In this document: positions 1 through 10,153 of the stretch, in pieces
Numbering within the stretch: position 1 is the stretch's first letter
How the letters are laid out: each line of letters starts with the position of its first letter
NCBI GenBank assembly: GCA_003460745.1
Contig: QTVU01000006.1
Span: 32,476-96,475 of the forward strand
Source of the DNA: Firmicutes bacterium AM55-24TS
GTDB taxonomy: Bacteria > Bacillota > Clostridia > UBA1381
Reading direction: 5' to 3'
DNA length: 64,000 bases
The notes under the pieces: model-generated
Database searches by the model: none
Told to the model about the DNA's origin: nothing
Seen by the model: only the letters and a program-made list of their open reading frames with translations
Program-made: the position numbers and the translations under genes

Positions 1-451
1 TGATTGTAATATTTTAAGTATTTTAAGCGGAGTGAATGATATTGGCTTTGCAATACGTATGAATCAAGGTGCGGACGCAAAGAAATTTAAGTTTATATAT
101 GAGTTAATGATAAATGAGGCATTAGAGAAGAATAAAGATTTAAAATTGGTGCTTGGAGAACCGTTTCTATTTAAGATTACAAATAATACTCCCGAACTTG
201 GGCGTGATATAGTCAGAGATTGGGACGTTTGGAACGGACAACTCACGGAGCGTCGTCAGATAGTAAAGGAACTTGCTGATAAATATAATGCGGTGTTTGT
301 ACCGTATTTTGAAAAATTTCAAGAGGCATTAAAAATTGCACCTCCAGAACATTGGTCAGTCGATTGTATTCATGCGACAAATGCGGGACATGAAATAATG
401 GCTCGTGCATGGCTTGAATGCGTGACAAAAGCAGGTTTTATTGAGGAGTAG
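1..451 (+). CDS. SGNH/GDSL-type esterase, C-terminal part (5' end outside window)
   Basis: The reading frame is already open at base 2, so the gene begins before the window. The visible part starts at the block III motif of SGNH hydrolases (LSILSGVND, G-x-N-D) and ends with the block V motif DCIHATNAGH, which supplies the catalytic Asp and His. The nucleophilic Ser of block I must lie upstream. SGNH enzymes of this type commonly remove acetyl groups from plant polysaccharides such as xylan or rhamnogalacturonan. The neighbouring heparinase-like and glycosidase genes fit a deacetylase role, but the substrate is inference. The next gene starts 3 bases after the stop, so the two are co-transcribed. 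Confidence 0.85.
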   Translation, partial: DCNILSILSGVNDIGFAIRMNQGADAKKFKFIYELMINEALEKNKDLKLVLGEPFLFKITNNTPELGRDIVRDWDVWNGQLTERRQIVKELADKYNAVFVPYFEKFQEALKIAPPEHWSVDCIHATNAGHEIMARAWLECVTKAGFIEE

Positions 452-454
452 AAA

Positions 455-2163
455 ATGACAAACAGACTTTTTACAGAGAATGAAAACATAAAAGAAAACG
501 TAAAAAACGATATATTTTTGAAACAACAGGTTGAGAGAATAAAGTCGGATTCAGAAAAATTTGCAAATAAAGACATAGCCGCATTGACATATACATCTTT
601 TAAAAAGTTTTATGTTACAGGCAGTCGAAAAGAATATGAATATGAGTATTTTTTACATAGAAGACGATTGAACGACTTTGCAATACTAAATATTTTATAT
701 GATGATGAAAAATACCGCTTATGCTTGCAAGATATTATATGGTCAATCCTTGATGAATTTACTTGGCTTTGCCAGCTCATATTCCGCAAAATAGTGATAT
801 TGAAGATTGTATAACGCATATTGATTTGTTTGCGGCTGAAACAGCATTTACATTGGCTGAAATTTCGCATATATTAAGCGATAAGCTTGATAAAACCATA
901 GTCGAAAGAATTAAATATGAAGTTTACAGACGTGTCTTAAAACCTTATTTATCAGGCAGAAAAAACAGTTGGGATTGTTTAGAGAATAACTGGTCTGCCG
1001 TATGTGCCGGAAGTGTAGGAAGTGCATTTTTATACTTCGGAACTGATGAGGAAATTCAAACAGTCTTACCGCGAATAAAGGAAACTTTGGAATATTATCT
1101 AAAAGGTTTTGGTGATGACGGTGCGTGTGTAGAGGGAATAAATTATTGGGCATACGGCTTTGGGTATTTTACATACTTCGCACAGTTATTGTATCAGTAC
1201 AGTGACGGAAAAGATAATCTTTTAGATAATAAAAAAGTTGAAAATATCGCATTATTTCCGCAAAAATTATGGTTTAAAAATAATAATACAGTCACATTTT
1301 CTGATTGCGGAGATAAGTTTACGCAAAGAAGCGGTTTAATACACTTTTTAAAACAAAAATACAGCCAAATAGTAGTACATGATGATAACTGCTCGCTTGA
1401 ATTTGACGGTGATGATTGTTACAGATTTGCCCATCTTATCAGAGATTTTGCATGGCGAAAAAATAACATTAAAGTACAAAGAGAATCAGAAAATGGTTTT
1501 GATTATTTTAAAAATGCAGGTTGGTATATAAAAAGAACAAGTAATTATGAATTTGCCGCAAAAGCGGGAGATAATAAAGAATCACATAATCATAACGATA
1601 TAGGCGTATTTTTGTTAAATGTCGGTGGCGATAAAATAGTAACAGACCCCGGCAGAGGCGAATATACGTCGGACTATTTCAGTTCAAAAAGATATAAATA
1701 TTTTCCGCCCTCGGCATTGGCACACAGTGTGCCTGTAGTAAACGGAATTGTACAGCAAGAAGGTGAAGAATATCGCGGAAATATTGTGAAAGCTACAGAA
1801 AATGAACTTATAATAGATTGTAAAGATGCTTACAATGATTGCTCATTAAAAGAATTAACACGAAAATTTGAATTTTATGATGATAAAATTGTTTTAAACG
1901 ATAATTTCGCATTTGACACAGATAAAAATGATTTTACGGAGCATTTTGTTTTTGATGTTAAACCTACTGAATGTGAAAACGGTTTAAAAATCGGAAATAC
2001 AGAGATGTGTTACAATGTTTCTGATTTTGAATGTAAAATAAACGAAGTGACATATGCGTCACATTATAATAAGCAAAAAACAGTCTATACAGTGGATTTG
2101 AAGTATATTGTTAAAACAAAAACGGTTGAAACAAAGTTTGAATTTAACATAAAAAATACTTGA
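455..2163 (+). pseudogene. Heparinase II/III-family polysaccharide lyase, one-base frameshift
   Basis: Two overlapping frames make one protein. Frame one (from ATG 455) gives the N-terminal helical part up to DEFTW near base 766. The second frame continues with ALPAHIP and runs to 2163. Adding one G at TGG-CT restores the expected continuous TW-ALPAH. The downstream part has the (alpha/alpha) toroid and a heparinase II/III C-terminal domain with HNHNDIG, the His motif that lines the active site of this family. Family members are polysaccharide lyases acting on uronic-acid glycans. There is no signal peptide, so a cytoplasmic oligosaccharide lyase is likely. The frameshift is either a real lesion or a sequencing error; the rest of the frame is intact, which favours error or a very recent event. 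Confidence 0.8.
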
Positions 2164-2178
2164 AAGGAGCGAAAATAA

Positions 2179-3945
2179 ATGAATACAAACCTTAAAAGTA
2201 TTTATCACAAAGTTGATTTGTGTGTTGTAGGCGGCGGACTTGCCGGTATGTGTGCGGCAGTTGCGGCGGCACGTCACGGAATAAAGGTTGCACTTATGCA
2301 TGACCGCCCTGTATACGGCGGCAATGCGTCAAGCGAAATCAGAATGTGGGTGTGCGGTGCACACGGTAAAAACAACAGAGAAACAGGCATTATTGAAGAA
2401 ATTGCACTTGAAACCCTTTACAGAAATCCTTACAGACGTTATCCGATGTGGGACGCTATACTGTTTGAACTTATCAATAATGAAAAAAATATAACGCCGA
2501 TTTTGAATTGTTCATGCAATGATATAGAAATGGACGGTTCAAAAATAAAAAAAGTTATCGGTTGGCAAACCACAACGCAATGTTATCATATAATTGAAGC
2601 AAAATTGTTTGCTGATTGTTCGGGTGACAGCATTCTCGCACCTCTTTCGGGTGCAGAATATCGTTGGGGACGTGAAAGCCGAAATGAGTTCGGTGAAAGC
2701 ATAGCGCCTGAGCAAGCCGATAAGAAAACAATGGGATTATCGTGTCTTATTCAGGCAAGGGAAACAGATAAAAAGCACACATTTATTGCTCCGTCTTGGG
2801 CAAGAAAGTTTACGAAAGAAGACTTACCGTATCGTTTGCCTGATATGAATGACCCCGAAGAAAATTTTTGGTATATGGAACTCGGCGGTGAAGGTGACAC
2901 TATTCACGACACAGAAAAACTTCGTGATGAGCTTATAAGCGTCGCATACGGTATATGGGATTTTGTGAAAAACAGCGGTGAATATAATGCGGATAACTGG
3001 GAACTTGAATTTGTCGGATTTCTTCCGGGAAAACGTGAAAGTCGCAGATATGTCGGAGATTATATAATGAATCAAAACGATGTCAGAGACGGAGGTCATT
3101 TTGATGATATTGCAGCATACGGCGGTTGGACAATGGATGACCACAATCCCGCAGGGATAAACACTAAGGATAAGCCTAATATATTTCATCCTGCACCTTC
3201 ACCGTTTGGAATACCTTACAGATGTTTATATTCGGTTAATATCGAAAATCTTTATTTTGCAGGCAGAAATATCAGTGTTACGCATACTGCAATGAGCGCA
3301 TCGAGAGTTATGGCTACTTGTGCATTGCTTGGACAAGCGGTCGGAACTGCGTCGGCAATAGCGATAAAAAACGGTGTAACACCGAGAGAAATTTCTGAAA
3401 AATATATTTGCGAGCTGCAACAAATGCTTATGGATGATGATTGTTGGTTGCCTTACTGCAAAACAAAGATTTCAGAACTTACCAAAAGTGCAACAATTAC
3501 ATCAACAGGCGAAGATGCCGAATTGCTTTTAAACGGTATTGAAAGACATTACGGTGATGATAAAAATTGTTGGAGCGGTAAAATCGGTGATACTGTAACA
3601 TTTTCATTTGAAAGTGAAAAGGCAATAAATGAAGTTAGATTTGTATTTAACAGCGACCTTAACAGAGAAACAACAGGTGCAGGAAAATATATTCCCGAGA
3701 AAATGAATACCTGTAATGTACATAAAAATGCTCCGGCACTTAACGTACCGAAAACTCTTGTTAAAGATATGAAAATAGAAATTAAAAACGCTGATGATAA
3801 GTGGCAAGAAATTGACGGGATAAAGGAAAATCATCAACGTCTTGTAAAAATCAAAATCGGAAAAACCACAAAAGCAATTCGTTTTACTTTAATATCAACT
3901 AACGGAAACGAAATCGCAGATATTTATTCAATAGATTTGAGATAA
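2179..3945 (+). CDS. FAD-dependent oxidoreductase (FAD_oxidored family)
   Basis: A 588-residue protein preceded by AAAGGAG. It opens with a Rossmann dinucleotide-binding fold (VDLCVVGGGLAGMCAA, the GxGxxG motif near residues 10-25) followed by GGNASSEIRMWVCGAHG, characteristic of the PF12831 family. A second conserved FAD-contacting stretch (LYFAGRNISVTHTAMSASR) lies around residues 355-375. The last 120 residues look like a separate beta-rich domain. Members are found in polysaccharide-utilisation loci of gut bacteria, where the substrate is usually unknown; oxidation of a sugar or sugar-derived intermediate is the inference here. It is 15 bases after the lyase and 28 before the next gene, so it belongs to the same operon. 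Confidence 0.8.
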   Translation: MNTNLKSIYHKVDLCVVGGGLAGMCAAVAAARHGIKVALMHDRPVYGGNASSEIRMWVCGAHGKNNRETGIIEEIALETLYRNPYRRYPMWDAILFELINNEKNITPILNCSCNDIEMDGSKIKKVIGWQTTTQCYHIIEAKLFADCSGDSILAPLSGAEYRWGRESRNEFGESIAPEQADKKTMGLSCLIQARETDKKHTFIAPSWARKFTKEDLPYRLPDMNDPEENFWYMELGGEGDTIHDTEKLRDELISVAYGIWDFVKNSGEYNADNWELEFVGFLPGKRESRRYVGDYIMNQNDVRDGGHFDDIAAYGGWTMDDHNPAGINTKDKPNIFHPAPSPFGIPYRCLYSVNIENLYFAGRNISVTHTAMSASRVMATCALLGQAVGTASAIAIKNGVTPREISEKYICELQQMLMDDDCWLPYCKTKISELTKSATITSTGEDAELLLNGIERHYGDDKNCWSGKIGDTVTFSFESEKAINEVRFVFNSDLNRETTGAGKYIPEKMNTCNVHKNAPALNVPKTLVKDMKIEIKNADDKWQEIDGIKENHQRLVKIKIGKTTKAIRFTLISTNGNEIADIYSIDLR

Positions 3946-3973
3946 TATATGGCACGAAAGGAGCTGACAATAA

Positions 3974-5935
3974 TTGAGATTCAGACAGGTACATCTTGAT
4001 TTTCATACAAGTGAACATATTGAAGATATAGGCAAAAAGTTTGATAAAAAACAATTTCAGACTGCACTGAAAAAAGGACATATAAATTCGATTACACTAT
4101 TTTCAAAATGTCACCACGGTTGGGCATATCATCCGTCAAAAGCAAACGAAATACATCCTCATTTGGATTTTGATTTACTTGGAGCACAAATACAGGCGGC
4201 GCACGAGATAGGCGTTAAAACTCCGATATATTTGTCAGCGGGTCTTGATGAAAAAATGGCACACAGACATCCTGAATGGCTTGTAAGAAATCTTGATGAG
4301 TCTACTACTTGGGCAAAAGATTTTACAGAACCGGGATACCATAAAATGTGTATGTCATCTCCGTATTTGGATTACCTTGTAAAGCAAATTGAAGAAGTTT
4401 GCAAGAACTATGACGCAGACGGAATATTCCTTGATATAGCTGGTGTTCAGCCATGTTATTGTCAAAACTGTATTGCGGAACGAGAAGAATTGGGGCTAAA
4501 TCCGTATGATGAAAATGATGTGCTAAAACACGCAGAAATGGTATATAAACGCTATGCAGAAAAAACGCGTGCGGCAGTTGATAAGTATAAACCGAATTTA
4601 CCGCTTTTTCATAATGGCGGACATATAAGACAAGGCAGACGTGACCTTGTGAATTACAACACGCATTTGGAACTTGAAAGCTTGCCGACAGGTGGTTGGG
4701 GATATGACCATTTTCCTTTTTCGGCAAGATATTGTCAAGGACTCGGAGTCGATTATCTTGGTATGACAGGGAAATTTCACGGCTCATGGGGCGAATTTGG
4801 CGGCTTTAAACATCCTAATGCACTTAGGTTTGAAGTGGCACTTGCCGCCGCAAACGGTGCAAAATGTTCCGTAGGAGATCAACTTTCACCGAGCGGTGAA
4901 ATGGATATGGTAACATACGACTTGATAGGTTCTGCATATTCAGAATTGGAAGGAAAAGAAGAATGGCTTGATAATGTTGAATCAGTAGCAGATATTGCAA
5001 TAATCAGTCCTGAGGCATATGTTGGTGATTTAAGTACAGGTCAAATGACAAAAGTCGATGATTCGGGAAGCGGTGTTTGTCGGATTATGCTTGAGGGAAA
5101 ATATTTGTTTGACGTTATTGACTTTGAGTCGGATTTAAATAAATACAAAGTTATAATTTTGCCTGATGTTATCCGCGCTGATATTGATTTTGCAAAACGT
5201 TTAAGAGAATTTTGTGATTGCGGAGGAAAAGTTCTTGCAACAGGTAAATCTGCACTGTATGAAAACAGCAATGAATTTTGCCTTAATCTTGGTGCTGAAT
5301 GGATAAAAGAAAATCCGTATAAACCGGATTATTTCAGACCTTTAGAAAAAATAAAAGGTATGGGTGATACCGGATATATAATGTACGGCAACGGCGAGAA
5401 AATTCGTTGTATCGGTAACGAACTCGGAATAAGAGAAAATCCTTATTTTAACCGTACAAGAGCACATTTCTGCTCACATCAGCATACTCCAAACAGCTGT
5501 GAATACGGCGGTGCGGGAATGACAGAGGGCAAAGACGGAATATATATTGCGTGGAATATATTTGCAGATTATGCTCAAAGCGGCGAATTGCATTTGAAAC
5601 AAATGGCAATATTCGCTCTTGACAGATTACTTGACAGCGCAAAGACTTTAAAAACAAATCTTCCTGCACAAGGAATAGTAACTTTGATGAAACAGAGTGA
5701 CAGATTAATATGTCATTTGCTATATGCAAGTCCCGTAAAACGAGGAAACGGTATAGAAGTAATCGAGGATATAGTGCCGATATACAACGTTGAATTAGCT
5801 ATCAAAACTGATAAGAAAATAAACAAAGTATATCTTGCACCTCAAAAGGAAGATATAGATTTTACTTATGAAAATGGCTATATATCAGTAAAATTAGATA
5901 AGATAGAGTGTCATCAGATGGTTGTGTTTGAATGA
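3974..5935 (+). CDS. Putative glycoside hydrolase, GHL6-type barrel with beta-galactosidase trimerisation-like domain
   Basis: A 653-residue protein starting at TTG 3974, with AAGGAG about 11 bases upstream and no better ATG nearby. The N-terminal two thirds resemble a TIM barrel of the hypothetical glycosyl hydrolase 6 / alpha-fucosidase-like group: VHLDFHTSEHI at the start, DADGIFLDIAGVQPCYC with a Cys-x-x-Cys, and a GKFHGSWGEFGG segment. Residues from about 345 look like a glutamine-amidotransferase-like trimerisation domain as in GH42 enzymes, followed by a small beta domain. There is no signal peptide, so the enzyme is probably cytoplasmic. Co-location with fucI makes a fucosidase or related exo-glycosidase plausible, but the substrate cannot be read from sequence. 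Confidence 0.65.
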   Translation: MRFRQVHLDFHTSEHIEDIGKKFDKKQFQTALKKGHINSITLFSKCHHGWAYHPSKANEIHPHLDFDLLGAQIQAAHEIGVKTPIYLSAGLDEKMAHRHPEWLVRNLDESTTWAKDFTEPGYHKMCMSSPYLDYLVKQIEEVCKNYDADGIFLDIAGVQPCYCQNCIAEREELGLNPYDENDVLKHAEMVYKRYAEKTRAAVDKYKPNLPLFHNGGHIRQGRRDLVNYNTHLELESLPTGGWGYDHFPFSARYCQGLGVDYLGMTGKFHGSWGEFGGFKHPNALRFEVALAAANGAKCSVGDQLSPSGEMDMVTYDLIGSAYSELEGKEEWLDNVESVADIAIISPEAYVGDLSTGQMTKVDDSGSGVCRIMLEGKYLFDVIDFESDLNKYKVIILPDVIRADIDFAKRLREFCDCGGKVLATGKSALYENSNEFCLNLGAEWIKENPYKPDYFRPLEKIKGMGDTGYIMYGNGEKIRCIGNELGIRENPYFNRTRAHFCSHQHTPNSCEYGGAGMTEGKDGIYIAWNIFADYAQSGELHLKQMAIFALDRLLDSAKTLKTNLPAQGIVTLMKQSDRLICHLLYASPVKRGNGIEVIEDIVPIYNVELAIKTDKKINKVYLAPQKEDIDFTYENGYISVKLDKIECHQMVVFE

Positions 5936-5946
5936 GGGGAAACAAA

Positions 5947-6696
5947 ATGAAAGTGTTAGCTATAGGAAACAGTTTTTCAAACGACGCAATGCGTTATTTA
6001 CACGGAATAGCAAAAGCGGACGGTGTGGATATGAAAACGGTTAATTTGTTCATAGGCGGTTGTCCGCTTTCAAGACATTATGCAAATATACATAATGACG
6101 CGGCGGATTATGATTTTGAATTTAACGGTGTGAGAACAGGCATAAAAGTGTCAATAAAACAAGCTCTTCAAAGCGATATTTGGGACGTTGTAACATTGCA
6201 ACAAGCCAGTTCGCTTAGCGTTGATTATAACACATATCAGCCGTATCTGAATGCACTTGCCGATTATGTACATATTCACGCACCGAAAGCAAAAATTATG
6301 ATACATCAAACTTGGGCATATGAGCAAAACAGCAAAAGACTTAATGAAGAAATGAAATACAAAGATCAAATTGAAATGTTTGCTGATTTAAAATCAGCAT
6401 ATGAACAAGCCGCAAAGGACATCGGAAATGTAGAAATTATCCCAAGCGGTGAAACTTTTCAGAACCTTATAAAATCGGGTATAGAGAAAATCCATCGTGA
6501 TACATTTCATTCTTCTTTTGGCGTAGGAAGACTGGCTTTGGGATATATATGGTACGAGATGTTGACAGGCAAAAGTTGTATTGGAAATACTTTTAATGAA
6601 TTTGATGAAAGTGTCAGTTGCAGTGAAATGACTATTGCACAACATTGTGCAAATGAGACTGCAAAAATGTATAGAAAGGTAGACAAAAATGTATAA
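5947..6696 (+). CDS. DUF4886 SGNH-like protein
   Basis: I start it at ATG 5947 (MKVLAIGNSFS) because AGGGG sits just upstream; an earlier ATG at 5932 overlaps the previous stop and would place that ribosome site inside the gene. The first residues carry GNSFS, the variant block I of DUF4886 proteins, which have an SGNH hydrolase fold. Further in, VVTLQQAS and the segment around DTFHSSFGVGRLALGYIWYEML, with its conserved His, match the family layout. Family members occur in polysaccharide loci and may be deacetylases; no member's substrate is assumed here. The stop overlaps the start of the GH94 gene by 8 bases, indicating translational coupling. Confidence 0.7.
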   Translation: MKVLAIGNSFSNDAMRYLHGIAKADGVDMKTVNLFIGGCPLSRHYANIHNDAADYDFEFNGVRTGIKVSIKQALQSDIWDVVTLQQASSLSVDYNTYQPYLNALADYVHIHAPKAKIMIHQTWAYEQNSKRLNEEMKYKDQIEMFADLKSAYEQAAKDIGNVEIIPSGETFQNLIKSGIEKIHRDTFHSSFGVGRLALGYIWYEMLTGKSCIGNTFNEFDESVSCSEMTIAQHCANETAKMYRKVDKNV

Positions 6697-8947
6697 ATTT
6701 AATGACAGGGAAATAACATTTGACAAATATAATACACCTACACCATGGATGAATTACCTTTCAAACGGTACGTTTCATACAATGATTTCACAAGCCGGCG
6801 GAGGTGTTGCTTTTTATAAATCTCCTCAAATATGGAGAATTAATCATTACCGTTTTTTCCATTTACCAACCGACAGAAGCGGATTTTATACATATATCAA
6901 GGATAATGACGATATTTGGTGTCCGACAAACGAACCGTGCAAGTCAAAGCCTGATAAGTGGAGTTCCACACACGGTATGGGATATACAAGATTTGAGGCT
7001 GAAAAGAATGGACTTGAAATAACAAGTACATATTTTGTCGGTGAATATGAAAATGCACTTATATGGAATTTAAAGATAAAATCAAATTCTGACCGCAAAA
7101 TTACTGTTTTTCCGTATGTTGAACTGGGTATGATGGAATTTATGCGTGAATTACAATGGCAGTGCTATAACAAACATCAATTAACTGCTTACAATATGGA
7201 TGATATTTTAGTTTATAAATACGGTGTTGAGGACCAACCGAAACCTGACCAAACACCTTTGGTATATTTTGCAACAGATGTACCGACAACTGCATTTGAT
7301 TGTGACAGAGATGAATTTGTAGGCTCGTACAGAAGTGAAGAAAATCCGCAGAATGTTGAAAAAGGAAAATGCACAAATTCTACTCTTTACGGCGGTGATC
7401 CGTGTTTTGCATTGCAAATAGATTTAGATTTGAAAGCAGGAGAAGAAAAAGAAGTAAATATTTTTCTCGGAACAGCTATGACGGAGGATGCAGTAAAAGC
7501 AAGTGTACATCATTGCAGAGAAAAGAATTTCGTTGATAATTCTTATAAAAAGTTGTGTGAATCGTGGGATAACTATTTGAGTAAATTCCAGTGTGAACTA
7601 CCGGATAAAGATACTCAACTTATGATTAATGTATGGAATCCTTATCAAGCCGAACGAAATTTTCAATTTTCAAGAAATATAAGCTATTACGCAACAGGCA
7701 CATTTAGAGGCGTCGGAGTAAGAGATACTGCACAAGATATTTTGGCAATGATTCCGTTTAACTTACGCAGAGCAAAGAATAAACTTAATTTACTGTTTAC
7801 ACAACAATATAGGGACGGACATTGCAATCATTATTGTTTCCCGATAGAGGGATGGGAACCTGTTAAAAGAATACACAGCGATAATCATTTATGGCTTGTA
7901 ATGACGTGCTATCATATCATTATGGAAGAGGGAACACTAGATTATCTTGATGAAGTAATAGATTTTTATGACGGCGGCAGTGCTACCGTATGGGAACATA
8001 TTAAAAAATCTATTGAATTTTGTATGAATAATCTCGGTGAAAACGGTTTCCCGCTTATGCTTGCATCTGATTGGAACGATATGCTTTATAAAGTATGCCG
8101 TGAGGGAAAAGGCGAAAGTATATGGACAGGTATGCAGTTCGGTACTGTTCTTAGAATGATTGCGGAATTAGCTGAACTTAAAGGTGAAGATAAGCAGAAG
8201 TATCTTGATATATATGAATCACAAAAGAAACTTGTAAATGCGAAAGCATGGGACGGAAAATGGTATATTCGTTGTATCACAGATGACGGAAGGTATATCG
8301 GAAGTGAAAAAGAGCCACAGGCAAAAATATGGCTTAATTCACAAAGCTGGTCTGTTATAAGCGGTATGGGTGAAAATGGACAAACTGCAATGGACAGTGT
8401 AAATGAATATCTTGATACGGATTTAGGTATTAAAAAAATTCATCCGTCAATGAAGGACTATCCGTCAAAAGAAGACCCATTAACTTATTACAATAAAGGT
8501 TGCGGCGAAAACGGAAGTGTATTCTGTCACGCAAATACATGGGCAATCATAGCGGAATGTATGTTAAAAAGACCTGAAAGAGCTTATAAATATTATCATC
8601 AATTATTGCCTATGGTAGCACAGAAAAAAGCCGGAGAATGGCGATATAAGGCAGAGCCTTACGTTTATGCGTCTAATATTTTCGGACCGGAAAGTGATAA
8701 ATTCGGTTTGGCAAATGTATCATGGCTTACGGGAACTGCGGCATGGATGTATATTGCGGTTACACAATATATGCTTGGAATAAAGGCAAAGTGGGACGGA
8801 CTTGAAATTGACCCATGTTTGCCGAAAGAACTTCTTCCGGCGAAAGTCACAAGAGTTTTCAGAGGAAAAAAATATAATATTACAATAACAAAGAATGAAA
8901 AAATCTTTATCAAAGACGATGATAAAAACGTGAACGTAGTTATTTGA
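6689..8947 (+). CDS. GH94-family glycoside phosphorylase
   Basis: A 752-residue protein with the three-part layout of GH94: an N-terminal beta-sandwich (residues 1 to about 270), a helical linker, an (alpha/alpha)6 barrel and a short C-terminal beta cap. The ASDWNDML segment near residue 461 contains the Asp that acts as general acid in cellobiose phosphorylase. RGVGVRDTAQD and EGWEPVKRIHSDNHLW also match the barrel. GH94 enzymes split beta-linked disaccharides or oligosaccharides with phosphate, saving one ATP per bond. Specificity (cellobiose, chitobiose, laminaribiose or another beta-glycoside) cannot be called. No signal peptide, consistent with cytoplasmic phosphorolysis of imported sugars. 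Confidence 0.85.
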   Translation: MYKFNDREITFDKYNTPTPWMNYLSNGTFHTMISQAGGGVAFYKSPQIWRINHYRFFHLPTDRSGFYTYIKDNDDIWCPTNEPCKSKPDKWSSTHGMGYTRFEAEKNGLEITSTYFVGEYENALIWNLKIKSNSDRKITVFPYVELGMMEFMRELQWQCYNKHQLTAYNMDDILVYKYGVEDQPKPDQTPLVYFATDVPTTAFDCDRDEFVGSYRSEENPQNVEKGKCTNSTLYGGDPCFALQIDLDLKAGEEKEVNIFLGTAMTEDAVKASVHHCREKNFVDNSYKKLCESWDNYLSKFQCELPDKDTQLMINVWNPYQAERNFQFSRNISYYATGTFRGVGVRDTAQDILAMIPFNLRRAKNKLNLLFTQQYRDGHCNHYCFPIEGWEPVKRIHSDNHLWLVMTCYHIIMEEGTLDYLDEVIDFYDGGSATVWEHIKKSIEFCMNNLGENGFPLMLASDWNDMLYKVCREGKGESIWTGMQFGTVLRMIAELAELKGEDKQKYLDIYESQKKLVNAKAWDGKWYIRCITDDGRYIGSEKEPQAKIWLNSQSWSVISGMGENGQTAMDSVNEYLDTDLGIKKIHPSMKDYPSKEDPLTYYNKGCGENGSVFCHANTWAIIAECMLKRPERAYKYYHQLLPMVAQKKAGEWRYKAEPYVYASNIFGPESDKFGLANVSWLTGTAAWMYIAVTQYMLGIKAKWDGLEIDPCLPKELLPAKVTRVFRGKKYNITITKNEKIFIKDDDKNVNVVI

Positions 8948-8968
8948 CACACAAAACAGGAGGACGCT

Positions 8969-10123
8969 ATGAATTTTGAATATATGAAAAACTTTATGGA
9001 TAGTCTGACAGAATGGATTATTCCGGGTAACAGTGTCGTTATTTATAAAGACGGGAAGAAAGTATTTGAATACAGTTCGGGATATTCTGACCTTGAGAAA
9101 AGAATAAAAAAGACAGGTGAGGAGCAGTTATATATTTATTCGTGTTCAAAGGTGGCAACGGTAACGGCGTCACTTCAGCTGTATGAACAGGGAAAGTTTT
9201 TGTTGTCTGATCCGTTATATGAATATCTTCCTGAATTTAAAAAAATGTATGTAAAAGACGGTGACAGAATAAAAGCGGCAGAAAATCCGATAACAATTCG
9301 AGATTTGTTTACTATGACGGCCGGTTTGTCATATGCTACAAACACACCTGCATTTGAAAAAGCAAGAAAGCTAACCGACGGTAAAATGGATACAAGAACA
9401 GTTATCAAATGTCTTGCGGAAGAACCGCTTTTATTTGAACCGGGTGCAAGATGGAATTACAGCCTTTGTCACGATGTTTTAGCGGTATTGGCAGAAGTAG
9501 TTTCGGGAATGAGATTTTCGGAATATATGAAAAAATATATATTTGAGCCATTGGATATGAATAATTCATATTACCATACACCGAACGATGTTATAATATC
9601 TCCGCAATATATATACGAAATACAAGATACGAAGAACATTGTAGAACTTCAGCAAAAAGAACATACAAGCGGAGTTGTCAAAAGAGCATACGGCAATGAA
9701 CTTGTATTCGGTGAAAATTATGACAGTGGAGGTGCAGGAATAATAACGACTGTCGATGATTATGCTAAGTTTGCGGCGGCTTTGGCAAATAGCGGAACAG
9801 GACTTAATAATAATCGTATACTTAGCAGTGCCACAGTAAAACTGATGAAAACAAATCAATTAAATGAGGCACAGCGTAAAACTATGAATTGGCGACGTCT
9901 TAGAGGTTACGGTTACGGATTAGGTGTAAGAACGCTTATAGATAAAGCCGAAAGCGGTTCAAACAGTTCAATCGGTGAAATTGGTTGGGGAGGTGCGGCA
10001 GGTGCAACAATAATTGCCGATACAGAAGAAAAAGTTGCACTTTTCTATGCACACCATATGTTAAACCCACAAGAAGAATATTATCAGCCAAGGCTGAGAA
10101 ATGTATTATATTCATGCTTATAA
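8969..10123 (+). CDS. Serine hydrolase, beta-lactamase / class C-like fold
   Basis: A 384-residue protein with AGGAGG 8 bases before ATG. It has the S-x-x-K catalytic motif (YSCSKVAT, residues about 57-60) and a WNYSL segment near residue 160 in place of the usual Y-x-N. A GWGGAAGATIIAD segment near residue 340 corresponds to the third conserved box. It lacks a signal peptide, unlike true beta-lactamases and penicillin-binding proteins, so it is more likely an intracellular esterase of the EstB type. Its place between a glycoside phosphorylase and fucI suggests removal of an ester from an oligosaccharide; this is inference. Confidence 0.8.
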   Translation: MNFEYMKNFMDSLTEWIIPGNSVVIYKDGKKVFEYSSGYSDLEKRIKKTGEEQLYIYSCSKVATVTASLQLYEQGKFLLSDPLYEYLPEFKKMYVKDGDRIKAAENPITIRDLFTMTAGLSYATNTPAFEKARKLTDGKMDTRTVIKCLAEEPLLFEPGARWNYSLCHDVLAVLAEVVSGMRFSEYMKKYIFEPLDMNNSYYHTPNDVIISPQYIYEIQDTKNIVELQQKEHTSGVVKRAYGNELVFGENYDSGGAGIITTVDDYAKFAAALANSGTGLNNNRILSSATVKLMKTNQLNEAQRKTMNWRRLRGYGYGLGVRTLIDKAESGSNSSIGEIGWGGAAGATIIADTEEKVALFYAHHMLNPQEEYYQPRLRNVLYSCL

Positions 10124-10153
10124 TTAATTAAAAACAGAAAGGAAGTAATAAAA